This document shows, in pieces, positions 26,583 to 34,786 of a DNA stretch of 64,000 nt (the stretch's first letter is position 1; each line of letters opens with the position of its first letter). The stretch comes from Stomatohabitans albus (GTDB taxonomy: Bacteria; Actinomycetota; Nitriliruptoria; Euzebyales; Euzebyaceae). The DNA lies in contig NZ_JAYKKE010000002.1 of the NCBI RefSeq assembly GCF_036336025.1, positions 124,001 to 188,000 on the forward strand. Reading direction: 5' to 3'. The translations under genes and the position numbers were made by a program. A model generated the notes under the pieces. That model was not told the DNA's origin and ran no database searches. It worked only from the letters and a program-made list of their open reading frames with translations.

Positions 26583-26749
26583 TCATTGCACATACCGTCC
26601 TTTGGCAGATGGGTATAGATAACATTCCAAGAGAATTTCTATACATCATTGCGCTAGCAATAGTTATGTTCCCATCGTATGCCCCGCTACGAAAGATAGA
26701 GAAAGACCCGGCGACTAGAAAGATAGACAAAGACCCGGCGACTAGGTAG
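26522..26749 (+). CDS. Small membrane protein with C-terminal 9-residue repeat
   Basis: A 75-residue ORF starting at GTG 26522 (ATG 26534 is possible). Two hydrophobic segments (about RVVAALLIIAHTVLWQM and FLYIIALAIVMFPSYA) are followed by a charged tail of two copies of KI(E/D)KDPATR. The tail matches a 27-bp DNA repeat. I do not recognise it. It overlaps the disrupted signal-peptide ORF and ends 15 bp before the hydrolase gene. Whether it is translated is uncertain. Confidence 0.5.
   Translation: MESVMFWNPSFPQRVVAALLIIAHTVLWQMGIDNIPREFLYIIALAIVMFPSYAPLRKIEKDPATRKIDKDPATR
26692..26745. repeat. 27-bp tandem repeat, two copies
   Basis: Two adjacent 27-bp units (26692-26718 and 26719-26745) differ by one base (G26701 versus C26728). 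Each encodes nine residues in the small membrane protein, so copy-number change would keep the frame. Confidence 0.95.
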
Positions 26750-26763
26750 TAAACTTGGGCGCC

Positions 26764-27549
26764 ATGTATATGACCACCTATGGCCCCGAAAGCGGGGTGC
26801 CTCTCTTATTCTTGCACGGCGGTACCGGGACGGGTGAATCCCATTGGAAACGGCAAATCAAACCTTTTTCTGAAGCGGGATACCGCCTCTATATCCCCGA
26901 CCTTCCTGGGCACGGGGAAAGCGTGTTGGATGACCCTGAAACCTATAACCGACAGGTGTTGATTGATGCGGTTGTTGAACTCTTAGAAGCGAAAGGCCCT
27001 ATGGTCTGCGTCGGTTTTTCGATGGGTGGCCATACGCTACTCGGCATGCTTCAAGATGAACGCACTCACCCTCTGGTACTCGGGCTTGTCCTTATCGGCG
27101 TGAGCATCGATGACAATGCCGCGCTCCAAAAATGGCGTAAACACTTCCACCCTGATTCATTCGCCCGTGCCAATCCACTCTTTGTACGGGGGATGAGTCG
27201 GCGGCACTTTCCACAAGGCGGCCCCGATGCATGGCGGGATGTCCTCATACGAGACTCAGCCGGTTCGTTAGAAGTGAAGGTTGACCTCGAACCGATCAGT
27301 CGGCTCAAAGTGCCCACCATGGTGATGCGCGGGGATCGTGACCGCGCCGTGGATCGCACCCACCACACGGCTTTGCGCGAGATGTGGACCCACGCCGATG
27401 TATGTGTGATCCCAGCTGGGGGCCACGATGTACAGATGTTACGTTCAGACCTATTTAATGCTATTTTGATGGATTTCTTAGAACGAAACGACAAACACTT
27501 CGTACCCAACTGGGAACTCACCGAAGATTTTGAGCCAGCTTTGGGATAA
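26764..27549 (+). CDS. Alpha/beta-hydrolase
   Basis: A 261-residue hydrolase from ATG 26764. ATG 26770 is also possible, and the TTG at 26755 less likely. It has the oxyanion segment LFLHGGTGTGESHW, the nucleophile serine in VGFSMGGHT, an acid near RGDRDRAVD and the histidine in GGHDVQ. It resembles the esterase/haloperoxidase-like branch. The substrate is unknown. No clear ribosome site is present. It follows the small membrane protein ORF closely. Confidence 0.88.
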   Translation: MYMTTYGPESGVPLLFLHGGTGTGESHWKRQIKPFSEAGYRLYIPDLPGHGESVLDDPETYNRQVLIDAVVELLEAKGPMVCVGFSMGGHTLLGMLQDERTHPLVLGLVLIGVSIDDNAALQKWRKHFHPDSFARANPLFVRGMSRRHFPQGGPDAWRDVLIRDSAGSLEVKVDLEPISRLKVPTMVMRGDRDRAVDRTHHTALREMWTHADVCVIPAGGHDVQMLRSDLFNAILMDFLERNDKHFVPNWELTEDFEPALG

Positions 27550-27612
27550 CGCACGTCGACCAACCGGCATACTTCCTCAGCCTGTTCCAATCGGGCTGTA
27601 CGTATAAGGTGC

Positions 27613-27644
27613 GGGGTTTAGACCGGAATCTTGCTCCAAACCCC
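27613..27644 (+). terminator. Hairpin after hydrolase gene
   Basis: GGGGTTT (27613-27619) pairs with AAACCCC (27638-27644). The loop shares the core AGACCG…TCCAAACC with the hairpin at 1734-1777. It may be a terminator or part of a dispersed element. Confidence 0.45.
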
Positions 27645-27682
27645 ATCCCTTAGTCGGCGAAACCACCCTTCTTAATCTGTCC

Positions 27683-27697
27683 GGGTACATGCTGGTG
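27683..27697. repeat. 15-bp direct repeat, copy 1
   Basis: GGGTACATGCTGGTG occurs here and again at 28183-28197, exactly 500 bp apart, flanking the small membrane protein gene at 27730-27948. A shorter related stretch (TTTAG.CCGG…CCAAACCC) precedes both copies. Confidence 0.8.
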
Positions 27698-27729
27698 TTA
27701 CATGACAACTGGCGAGAACCCCAGCAGGA

Positions 27730-27948
27730 TTAGACAGATCGTTTCGTGTCCTTTTGCTTATCAAGCGCCCAGGCGAGCACCATGCCGCCAATTACTAATG
27801 TGAAGGTCAAATTCATCCAGATTTGCCAGCTTTGAAACGCTCCGTCAAATAGTAAATTAATAATGCCAAAGAGTAACAAATTAGAAATAATGTAAACCAG
27901 GATAATGGTTAGTCGCTTCTTTATGCTCAACAACATCTCCTCGGACAC
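27730..27948 (-). CDS. Small two-helix membrane protein
   Basis: A 72-residue ORF starting at GTG 27948 (other starts are ATG 27936 or the TTG codons after it, close to GAGGAG). It has two clear transmembrane helices (LTIILVYIISNLLLFGIINL and IWMNLTFTLVIGGMVLAWAL) and a charged C-terminus KQKDTKRSV. Base composition is AT-rich compared with neighbours. I do not recognise the family. Its hydrophobic pattern supports a real gene. It is flanked by the direct repeats at 27683 and 28183, so it may have been acquired. Confidence 0.6.
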   Translation of the reverse strand: MSEEMLLSIKKRLTIILVYIISNLLLFGIINLLFDGAFQSWQIWMNLTFTLVIGGMVLAWALDKQKDTKRSV

Positions 27949-28241
27949 CCTGCATCAAAGTAGTGTTAATAAACTGATCGTTAGCTGTGATTATGGAAGT
28001 ACGGCTAGTTGTACTTCTGACTCTCAGATATGGCTTCGTTTGCAATGTTTTGCTTGGTATCTTTCATTATCCTAATGGTTGGGCCTGAATGGTCCGTATG
28101 CGTATGGACTTAGGCAACCTATGAATGGGGCATGCCTACGAGCTGCTTTAGTCCGGGCCAAACCCTTCGCCTTGCTGTGGCTGGGTACATGCTGGTGCCG
28201 GCAAATAGCGTTGGAGGGGGAGCTAGATCGGGTGAAATGGG
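27949..28241. other. Gene-free stretch with direct-repeat copy 2
   Basis: About 290 bp with no convincing gene. It holds the second copy of GGGTACATGCTGGTG (28183-28197) and a degenerate relative of the 27613 hairpin core (TTTAGTCCGGGCCAAACCC, 28148-28166). A 60-codon open frame on the plus strand (28079-28261) has no family-like features. Confidence 0.6.
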
Positions 28242-28688
28242 CTAGCTTAATAGCTCGCTGACCAGGGTGTTGACGGCTTTACCGTCGGCCTTACCCTTGA
28301 CCTTGGGCATGAGAGCACCCATGAGTTTGCCTTTATCAGCGGGGCTAGTGGCACCAACCTCGGCAATGGTGTCAGTCACGATCTGGCGGATTTCTTCTTC
28401 GGTGAGCTGGGCAGGCAGGTACTCCATCAAAATGGCGACCTCGGCCTGTTCATTTTCGGCCAATTCGGGGCGGCCATTGGATTCATACATCTCAATAGAA
28501 TCGCGGCGCTTTTTGACCTCACGATTCACAATCCCAATCACGTCATCATCGCTGATCTCATCGTGCCCACCCTCGGCACGCAGATATTTAATGCCAGACA
28601 AGACCGCGCGTAACGTATTCACCCGCACCTTATCTTTGGCTTTCATCGCCGTTTTTAAATCTTCAGGAATCTGCGTTTCTAAACTCAT
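28242..28688 (-). CDS. GatB/YqeY domain protein
   Basis: A 148-residue YqeY-type protein, the stand-alone form of the GatB tail domain thought to bind tRNA. Features are MSLETQIPEDLKTAMKAKDK at the start, a helical middle KKRRDSIEMYESNGRPELAE, and the family-typical SPADKGKLMGALMPKVKGKA followed by DG. Normal length is about 150. It is convergent with nothing and downstream of the epimerase gene on the same strand. The biochemical role is not settled. Confidence 0.92.
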   Translation of the reverse strand: MSLETQIPEDLKTAMKAKDKVRVNTLRAVLSGIKYLRAEGGHDEISDDDVIGIVNREVKKRRDSIEMYESNGRPELAENEQAEVAILMEYLPAQLTEEEIRQIVTDTIAEVGATSPADKGKLMGALMPKVKGKADGKAVNTLVSELLS

Positions 28689-28711
28689 AATCCCAATGAT
28701 AGGACATCGGC

Positions 28712-29722
28712 TCAGACTGGTTTAGGCAGGGGTGTTGCTAACGGACGGCTCAGCGTGACGTTGGGTTTACCGCGCCGAACCCAGTCAGCGATGGCCGCAA
28801 AGCCCATCTCAGGCGTTATCGTTGCCTGCCAGTCCAACACTGCTGCGGCACGCTCACCTGATGGGGTACCTGGGCGTGTCAGGAAGGCCATCGCATCACT
28901 GGCCAGCTCACCGGGAAGGCCGAGCGCCTTGTTCATCGCGCCTACGGTGGCAGCCAGCGGCCGACCCACAAAACGGGCATGTTTCTCTAGTTTCACTCCG
29001 GCGAGTCGGGCATAGGGGCGGAAAAATGCTTCGGTGCTCAACGCTTGGGGGCCGACCAGGTTAAAGATGCCACCTGAACCATTGTCATGGGTTGCCGCCG
29101 TAATCACCCCATCCGCGACATCAGTGATATAGGTCGGGCGTACCATACCCTTCCCCCCGTGGGGTAGCTTGAACTGTTTGACGGCCAATAAATCAAGAAC
29201 ACGCGTCGTCCACAGCGGTACCCCAGGCCCATACATATCCGATGGGCGCACAATCGTAACCGGTAACCCAAGCGCAGCTGCTTGCAGGGCACGGTGTTCT
29301 GCTGCCAACAGCACTTCAGAAAAAATATTGCCCCCTGTGGAGCCTAAGTAATCCTCGTCGGCGCCATCACGGACAAACGGGCCAAGCACATTCGTATTTG
29401 ATACCAAAACAGCCCGTTTGACTGCGGCCCGACGGGCTGCTTCAAAGAGCCGTTGGGTTCCCAGGACGTTGGTATCCCATTTGGCCTGAACATCACCCGT
29501 TTCACGACTGGACGACACCACATGGATCACCAGGTCTACCCCGTCTAATAGCCCTTCCCATGTGCCAGGCATCGTAATATCGGCAACGTAGATCCAATCA
29601 GGCTCGGTTGATTCACTGGCCAATACGTCAACACCCTGGACATGCCAGCCCTGACTGAGTAGACGCGATGTAATCGTTGACGACAGCGCGCCCGTGGCAC
29701 GGGTGATGAGTGCGCGCATCAC
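28712..29722 (-). CDS. NAD-dependent epimerase/dehydratase-like protein, degenerate
   Basis: A 336-residue extended short-chain dehydrogenase (Rossmann fold). The nucleotide-binding loop reads ITRATGALSS instead of the usual GATGxLG. The catalytic YxxxK is replaced: in GGNIFSEVLLAAEH the Tyr is F134 and the Lys is L138. The rest of the fold (VDLVIHVVS, NVLGTQRLFEAARRA, VRPSDMYGPG) is well kept. It is probably a binding protein or an enzyme with changed chemistry. Its start overlaps the stop of the S9 peptidase gene (ATGA type), so translation is coupled. Confidence 0.78.
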   Translation of the reverse strand: MMRALITRATGALSSTITSRLLSQGWHVQGVDVLASESTEPDWIYVADITMPGTWEGLLDGVDLVIHVVSSSRETGDVQAKWDTNVLGTQRLFEAARRAAVKRAVLVSNTNVLGPFVRDGADEDYLGSTGGNIFSEVLLAAEHRALQAAALGLPVTIVRPSDMYGPGVPLWTTRVLDLLAVKQFKLPHGGKGMVRPTYITDVADGVITAATHDNGSGGIFNLVGPQALSTEAFFRPYARLAGVKLEKHARFVGRPLAATVGAMNKALGLPGELASDAMAFLTRPGTPSGERAAAVLDWQATITPEMGFAAIADWVRRGKPNVTLSRPLATPLPKPV

Positions 29723-31863
29723 AGGTTCCGACGGAGGAAGTCGAGTTGGTGAAGTTTCATATTCGTATTGATCGTCACTGATGGGGTGAAGTGGGTGACA
29801 TCACTGAGCGGTAGCACCTCATGGGGTAACCCTTGGGCGAGCAGTGATGCACTCAAGCGTAAGGTATGGGCCATCACCACATTGTCATCAGCTAGTCCGT
29901 GAATGAGTAAGAGCCGTGAACACCACGTGGCAGGATCAACGTGGGTAGCGATTTGTGCCAATGCTTCGGCTTCATAGGCTGCTGGGTCGTCATTGGGGTT
30001 CCCGAGATACCGTTCGGTGTAGTGCGTGTCATAGAGGCGCCAATCGGTGACCGGCGCACCGGCAATCCCAGCCTTAAAGACATCGGGGCGTTCAAGTACG
30101 GCTCGTGCCGATAAATACCCGCCATAGCTCCACCCGCGAATCGCAATGCGCTCTCGGTCGAGAAGGCCAGGGAACTTGGCATCAATACCATCAATCGCAT
30201 CAACCTGACTTTGCACGGTGGCCGCCAGATGCTTCACAATCGCATATTCACCGTCCACCCCACCACCAGGTGCCCCAAGCCCATCGGTCATAATCACCGC
30301 ATAGCCTTGGGCACAAAAGAACACTTCTTCATAGAGGCGAGTGCGATCGGTTGTGACCGCACGGAAATGGGGACCGCCATAGGAGCTGACCAGAACGGGT
30401 AACGGCCCTTTGCTTGGGGTCCAATCACCAGGCACAAGCAACAGTGAACGGCTACGCCCTGGCCCGTGCATCGGGCCATAGAGGGATACCCCCGTTTCTG
30501 GCAGCGGCATGGCAAACGAATCCAACGTAACCGATGGGGTTTCGGGGTGGTCTACCCTGATTATTCGTGTGATTGGTGGCCCATCTAATGAGGTTTCGCG
30601 CACCACTGCGATCACTTCACCTGCGGGACCACGCCCTGCAATGAGGGTGCCTGGATAAGCCGTTGCACCATTAGCATCAAGGAGGGCTGCGGTGTTAAGC
30701 CAAGGGGACTCAGCCGGAATCCCATTCACCCCAACGCGAACGCGGCCATCGGTAAACACCCCACTTACCCCAAGTAAGGTCCAATCATGGTAAGTATCAT
30801 TCAGAGGCTGCCCGTTAAGGGCTAGTACCCGATGGTTGTCCACAATGCGTGTGGTGAGCAGTTGAATCTCTCCGGCATCATCACGGAAGGCATGGGGGAG
30901 CCCAGGAAGTAACTCAACGTAGGGCTGTTGTGTGTTGTCATCGAGCACGTGGACCGGCGCGCCGGTTGTGGGCACCACGAGGGTTTGTACGTGCTGTTGG
31001 TCGCGGGTTTGTATCGAAACCACGAGCCGGTCAGCATCGAGCCACTGCACGCTGGCGAGATATTCAAATGGATGGTCTGGCCCGACGTGCACATCAAGTG
31101 TCTGACGGTTGCCGTCAAGGGTAACCGTCCACAAGCTTATGCTGGCATTCGTTCCACCTGCGGGAGGATAGGGCATGGGGGTACTTGGGCGTTCAGGATC
31201 AACGGGTGCACTGATCCACCAATCACCCAAGGCGGTGTTATCCACCCGTGCGACACAAAGACAAGTGCTCTCTGGTGACCACCAAAAGCCCTGTTGACGC
31301 CCCATTTCTTCGGCGGCAATAAAGTCGGGCAACCCCCATGTCACCTTGCCATCTTCTCGGGCCAAACACTGTGCGCCACCACCATTGATGTCCACACACC
31401 ACAGGGCCCCGTCAATCACCCCGGCAACATACCGGCCATCAGGGCTCAAGGTGGGTTGGGCCATTACCCCAGGGGTGGGCACGGTATGAATGGTGGCATC
31501 AGGTTCAACCGTGACAATACCAACCCCGTCACCCCAGGTAAATGCGCATGTGCTACCTTCCTGATCGACGGAGTAGGCCACAATACCTTGGGCGCGTTCA
31601 CGTACCCGTTCGCGACGAGCAGCTTCTTCAGCACTGATCTTGATGGCATCACCCTTATGGGCGTCAACCAGGCAGTAGGCCGTTCCAAACCCGTCTTCAG
31701 TGATCGGAAGATGCCACAGGTCGTGCACGGGATCTTCTCCGGCAGGGCTGCGTAAAAAGAATACCCCTGATGGAGTGATGGAGAAGGAACGAGGATGGCC
31801 AAGTGAGAAGGTCAGTGACCGCGCAACCTTGGCTGGAAGATCAGCTAGATGAATCATCATCAC
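29719..31863 (-). CDS. Prolyl oligopeptidase family (S9, DPP-IV-like) peptidase
   Basis: 714 residues without a signal peptide, so cytoplasmic. An N-terminal beta-propeller (DPP-IV-like, with SPDGRYVAGV and EEMGRQQGFWWSPES) precedes the hydrolase domain. The triad is S579 in RGWSYGGYLS, D659 in HGLADDNVV and H691 in VTHFTP. The EE of AAEEMGRQ matches the dipeptide-anchoring motif of dipeptidyl peptidases, which favours removal of N-terminal X-Pro or X-Ala dipeptides. ATG codons at 31863, 31860 and 31857 are all possible starts. Confidence 0.92.
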   Translation of the reverse strand: MMMIHLADLPAKVARSLTFSLGHPRSFSITPSGVFFLRSPAGEDPVHDLWHLPITEDGFGTAYCLVDAHKGDAIKISAEEAARRERVRERAQGIVAYSVDQEGSTCAFTWGDGVGIVTVEPDATIHTVPTPGVMAQPTLSPDGRYVAGVIDGALWCVDINGGGAQCLAREDGKVTWGLPDFIAAEEMGRQQGFWWSPESTCLCVARVDNTALGDWWISAPVDPERPSTPMPYPPAGGTNASISLWTVTLDGNRQTLDVHVGPDHPFEYLASVQWLDADRLVVSIQTRDQQHVQTLVVPTTGAPVHVLDDNTQQPYVELLPGLPHAFRDDAGEIQLLTTRIVDNHRVLALNGQPLNDTYHDWTLLGVSGVFTDGRVRVGVNGIPAESPWLNTAALLDANGATAYPGTLIAGRGPAGEVIAVVRETSLDGPPITRIIRVDHPETPSVTLDSFAMPLPETGVSLYGPMHGPGRSRSLLLVPGDWTPSKGPLPVLVSSYGGPHFRAVTTDRTRLYEEVFFCAQGYAVIMTDGLGAPGGGVDGEYAIVKHLAATVQSQVDAIDGIDAKFPGLLDRERIAIRGWSYGGYLSARAVLERPDVFKAGIAGAPVTDWRLYDTHYTERYLGNPNDDPAAYEAEALAQIATHVDPATWCSRLLLIHGLADDNVVMAHTLRLSASLLAQGLPHEVLPLSDVTHFTPSVTINTNMKLHQLDFLRRNL

Positions 31864-31887
31864 ACCTCAATGTGAAACGGATACACA

Positions 31888-31911
31888 ACCGTCGGCTCGG
31901 AAGCCGACGGT
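31888..31911. terminator. Perfect 10-bp hairpin
   Basis: ACCGTCGGCT-CGGA-AGCCGACGGT lies between two minus-strand genes, downstream of the 541-residue protein gene and just before the S9 peptidase gene. It is probably a terminator, although no U tract follows. Confidence 0.55.
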
Positions 31912-31920
31912 GCAAAAGTG

Positions 31921-33546
31921 TTATTGGGATAGTGGAGTGTCTGGTGAAGGCGTATCAACGGCTTGTGCTGCCGGAGCTGGGGGAGTAGCCGCCGGTTCGT
32001 CCAACGTTTTCGCTGACCGTGGGCAGCGTGTTTCGTGTTTGGGGCGTACCCATGTCCACGCGGCGCATTTGGGACAGCGCGCATCAGCTTTGATATTAGG
32101 ATTAGACGCTAATCCGGCAGGGAGATGCACTTCAGCAAATCCCGCACAGACCGCAGCCTCATAGGCCTTTTCAGCGACTTGCCGGTTTGTTGCGGCGACA
32201 CCATCCACAATGGCTTGGGCGTCAATAGCTACTCCGCGGTCCACCAGAATGGCCGCAAGATCCCATGTTTCTGGCGCCCCAATATCCAATCCCTCCAAAT
32301 TGGGGGCGAGTAAGGCATCAGGCAAGGTTTCGGGTGCGATACCACCGGCTGTCCATTCAGCCCAGAGCGCAGCGGCCTTCGCCCGATTGTCCTGGGCTAC
32401 TGCCTCAAGGTGGGCAAAGAGTTTGGCCGATACATCGTGGCCATGGTCACGAGCCCACCGCACCGTTGCCACTACATCAGGTGCGTCAGGGTCGATACGT
32501 TCAAGCAGCACGCCGACGCGATCAGGGTGATGCTGAGCTGCCAAGGCAAGGGTTGATGGTGTGGTCGGCAAACTATCGAGATGTTGGCCTAATATCGCCT
32601 CAATGGCTTCGGGAACCGGCTCACTATGGGCATGTAGGGCGGCTGCTTCACTCAGCCAGCGCTGATCCGGTTCTTCGGGGAGGTCAATGACCCAATCCGG
32701 GTCCTTACGCCATAGGGCAGCAATCACCGCGGGGCGCTGGGCGATGAGAGGCCCAACGTCAAGAAGAATCTCACGAATCCAATTCCACGGCAGGCCTTGG
32801 GCTCGGTCGATGTCTTCTGCTACCCGATTCGCTGAGCCAATCAAGCCAAATTCAGTGGCTACGCGCAACTTGTGTTTTGCCCGCTCCTGGGCTTCGGTTC
32901 GACTCATCAAAATTGGCTTGCACTGTTCCGGATACGCTTTAAACAAGTCCCACAAATAGAATAAGTCGCGATAGCGACCAGTGGCCGCACTCGCAAGGAA
33001 GTGACGACACAACGCTTCGGGCCCCAGCAACGCAGCTGCGGTAACAGGCGGTAGATCAGTTATCAGTTCTTCCAAAAAACCGCTACTGAGTTTTTGCCAT
33101 GCCTGCTCAGGAGCGGCCACATAGGCCATAGCCGCCTCCGTTGAGGTGCCTATGCGCTGAAGAACTTGAGCGGGAGTCGGGCCGGCTGGCTTCTTCTTTT
33201 TCTTACGCGGTTTTTTCTTTGGTTTTTCAGGCTCTCCCGATGTCTCTGAGTCAGATTGTGAAGGAGATGACGGCACAGCGGTATCACCGGTTTGCGATGG
33301 GGCGTCAGGTGTGACGGTATCCTCACGTTGCGCGTTTGGTTCTGCCTCAGCATTGGACACCTCAGCAGCGGAAGAAGGTAGAGATTCAGGTTGGTCTATT
33401 GTCTCGTTCGCGGCTGGCGTCGGTCTTGGTTCCTCAGTACTAGCCTGAGACGCAGGTGCGTCTGCCGGGGTAGATGAAAGCGCCTCAGGTACGGCTGGGG
33501 TTTCGCCTGCATCGATGGGCGTTGGGGCATTGACATCATTGGTCAT
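31921..33546 (-). CDS. Orphan helical-repeat protein with C2HC zinc finger
   Basis: 541 residues that I do not recognise. The first 100 are low complexity (Pro, Ala, Glu, Ser, Thr), followed by a lysine-rich patch KPKKKPRKKKKKP. Residues about 130-480 are Ala/Leu-rich helices in repeats like a HEAT/TPR solenoid. C491, C494, H504 and C508 (CPKCAAWTWVRPKHETRC) form a C2HC-type zinc finger, and the tail is again low complexity. The basic patch and the zinc finger suggest nucleic-acid or protein binding. AGGAG precedes ATG 33546. Confidence 0.75.
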   Translation of the reverse strand: MTNDVNAPTPIDAGETPAVPEALSSTPADAPASQASTEEPRPTPAANETIDQPESLPSSAAEVSNAEAEPNAQREDTVTPDAPSQTGDTAVPSSPSQSDSETSGEPEKPKKKPRKKKKKPAGPTPAQVLQRIGTSTEAAMAYVAAPEQAWQKLSSGFLEELITDLPPVTAAALLGPEALCRHFLASAATGRYRDLFYLWDLFKAYPEQCKPILMSRTEAQERAKHKLRVATEFGLIGSANRVAEDIDRAQGLPWNWIREILLDVGPLIAQRPAVIAALWRKDPDWVIDLPEEPDQRWLSEAAALHAHSEPVPEAIEAILGQHLDSLPTTPSTLALAAQHHPDRVGVLLERIDPDAPDVVATVRWARDHGHDVSAKLFAHLEAVAQDNRAKAAALWAEWTAGGIAPETLPDALLAPNLEGLDIGAPETWDLAAILVDRGVAIDAQAIVDGVAATNRQVAEKAYEAAVCAGFAEVHLPAGLASNPNIKADARCPKCAAWTWVRPKHETRCPRSAKTLDEPAATPPAPAAQAVDTPSPDTPLSQ

Positions 33547-33683
33547 GATGGGCTCCTAAGGAATGGGCTGGAAGGCCAGCACACGACGGATATAGCTATG
33601 CAGTTGAAATGAGTTATCGGACGGTGACGATCGTAGTGTTATGAGAGAAATCTAACTCTAGTTAGCCAATGTAGTGACCTGAT

Positions 33684-34208
33684 CTACTCTTTGGAAGGTT
33701 CACTTGAATCATCTTCACTCTTACGTTCTTCATCGTTGGCTTTAGAGACGGCTTCCTCTAACGGTGGAATGATAATTTCACTCCCAACACGTAAGGGGTT
33801 CGCAGCACTAATGTTATTCGCGTCACGGATCGCACCGAATAACTGAGAATTAGCGTAAACCGTATTGGCAATAGAACTTAATGTGTCGTTTTCTTTCACG
33901 AGATACGTGCGCACCGACTCACCATCGGCGTTTGTTGTGTTGTTCGTTTCGCCCGGATTTTCGACCCCTGCGAGCGAACCGTCAAGCGAGTAGACAAGCT
34001 TGCGGCACTGCTCAATTTCACCATCTTTACGGATGGTAGACGCCTTCAAGAGGGCATTTTCCTCGGTCAGATCGTTGATCGTTTGTTGTAGATCCGGACC
34101 GAATGTTGTTGAGAACCGGCCAATTGAAAAGGCCACCACAATAATGAAACCAACAAAGATGACACGTGCCCATGCAATTGTTGGTTTTGCTTGTTTGTTC
34201 TCGCTCAT
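33684..34208 (-). CDS. Membrane-anchored LysM protein
   Basis: 174 residues. The start ATG 34208 is set by GGAGGG five bases upstream; the frame extends to 34238. A single transmembrane helix (about 13-31) with a short cytoplasmic N-terminus anchors it. A short coiled coil follows (about 38-70, DLTEENALLKAS). A LysM domain is at about 100-148 (RTYLVKENDTLSSIANTVYA … PLRVGSEIIIP), then an acidic tail. LysM binds peptidoglycan N-acetylglucosamine, so the protein links membrane and wall. No enzyme domain is present. The role is possibly in division or wall structure. Confidence 0.85.
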   Translation of the reverse strand: MSENKQAKPTIAWARVIFVGFIIVVAFSIGRFSTTFGPDLQQTINDLTEENALLKASTIRKDGEIEQCRKLVYSLDGSLAGVENPGETNNTTNADGESVRTYLVKENDTLSSIANTVYANSQLFGAIRDANNISAANPLRVGSEIIIPPLEEAVSKANDEERKSEDDSSEPSKE

Positions 34209-34295
34209 CTGCCCTCCAAGCTGATGTTTTCCACCCAACGACGTTACCTAGAAATGTGGTGGCCTGTCCACTACGCACACCGAAAACGTCGTCTG

Positions 34296-34718
34296 TTAGG
34301 TAAGCGGACGTAAATACACGGGGATATGGTGTTGCCGCAACCGATGGTTTCCGCCCCATTGGGGGGTATGGGCGGCAATCGCAGCGGCAAAGACTCGTTG
34401 AACGGGACCCATTGAAAGGTCATAGACCTTTGCGCCGTGATGCATGAGGCCGTCACGCCAACGCGGATAAGCATTTGCAAGGCGACGTTCGATCATGATG
34501 TCTGCAAAGGGGTCATCTGCCGGTGCTCCGGCATGGTCAATGCCCACCCCAGCAACTGTGTACCCCAACTCGCCCATTGTTTCGGCATGGTTAATGGCGT
34601 CATCTAAATGCCCAAAGACCAGTGTGGCTTGAAAACCATCTGGTACGGGGGGAATGTCTTCGGCCCATGAACCGGGTGTGACCGGAAGACGAATTAACAA
34701 ACAATCCTCGATGAGCAT
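34296..34718 (-). CDS. Conserved-looking protein of unknown function
   Basis: A 140-residue ORF from ATG 34718. It has a compact alpha/beta look with FQATLVFGHLDDAINHAETM, GYTVAGVGIDHAGAPADDP and a basic C-terminal part (NHRLRQHHIPVYLR). No motif I can name. It lies alone between malQ and the LysM gene on the same strand, 68 bp after the malQ stop. Codon use resembles its neighbours, which supports a real gene. Confidence 0.55.
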   Translation of the reverse strand: MLIEDCLLIRLPVTPGSWAEDIPPVPDGFQATLVFGHLDDAINHAETMGELGYTVAGVGIDHAGAPADDPFADIMIERRLANAYPRWRDGLMHHGAKVYDLSMGPVQRVFAAAIAAHTPQWGGNHRLRQHHIPVYLRPLT

Positions 34719-34786
34719 TGCATGCAGTGTGTGCTACGGCGGTGCTGAGTTGTCGGAAGTAAAACGATTTTCACCGCGATTTATCT

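Noticed and set aside
28079-28261. A 60-codon open frame on the plus strand
   Set aside because: It has an erratic composition (many Cys, Trp and Leu), no ribosome site, and overlaps the repeat region and the end of yqeY.
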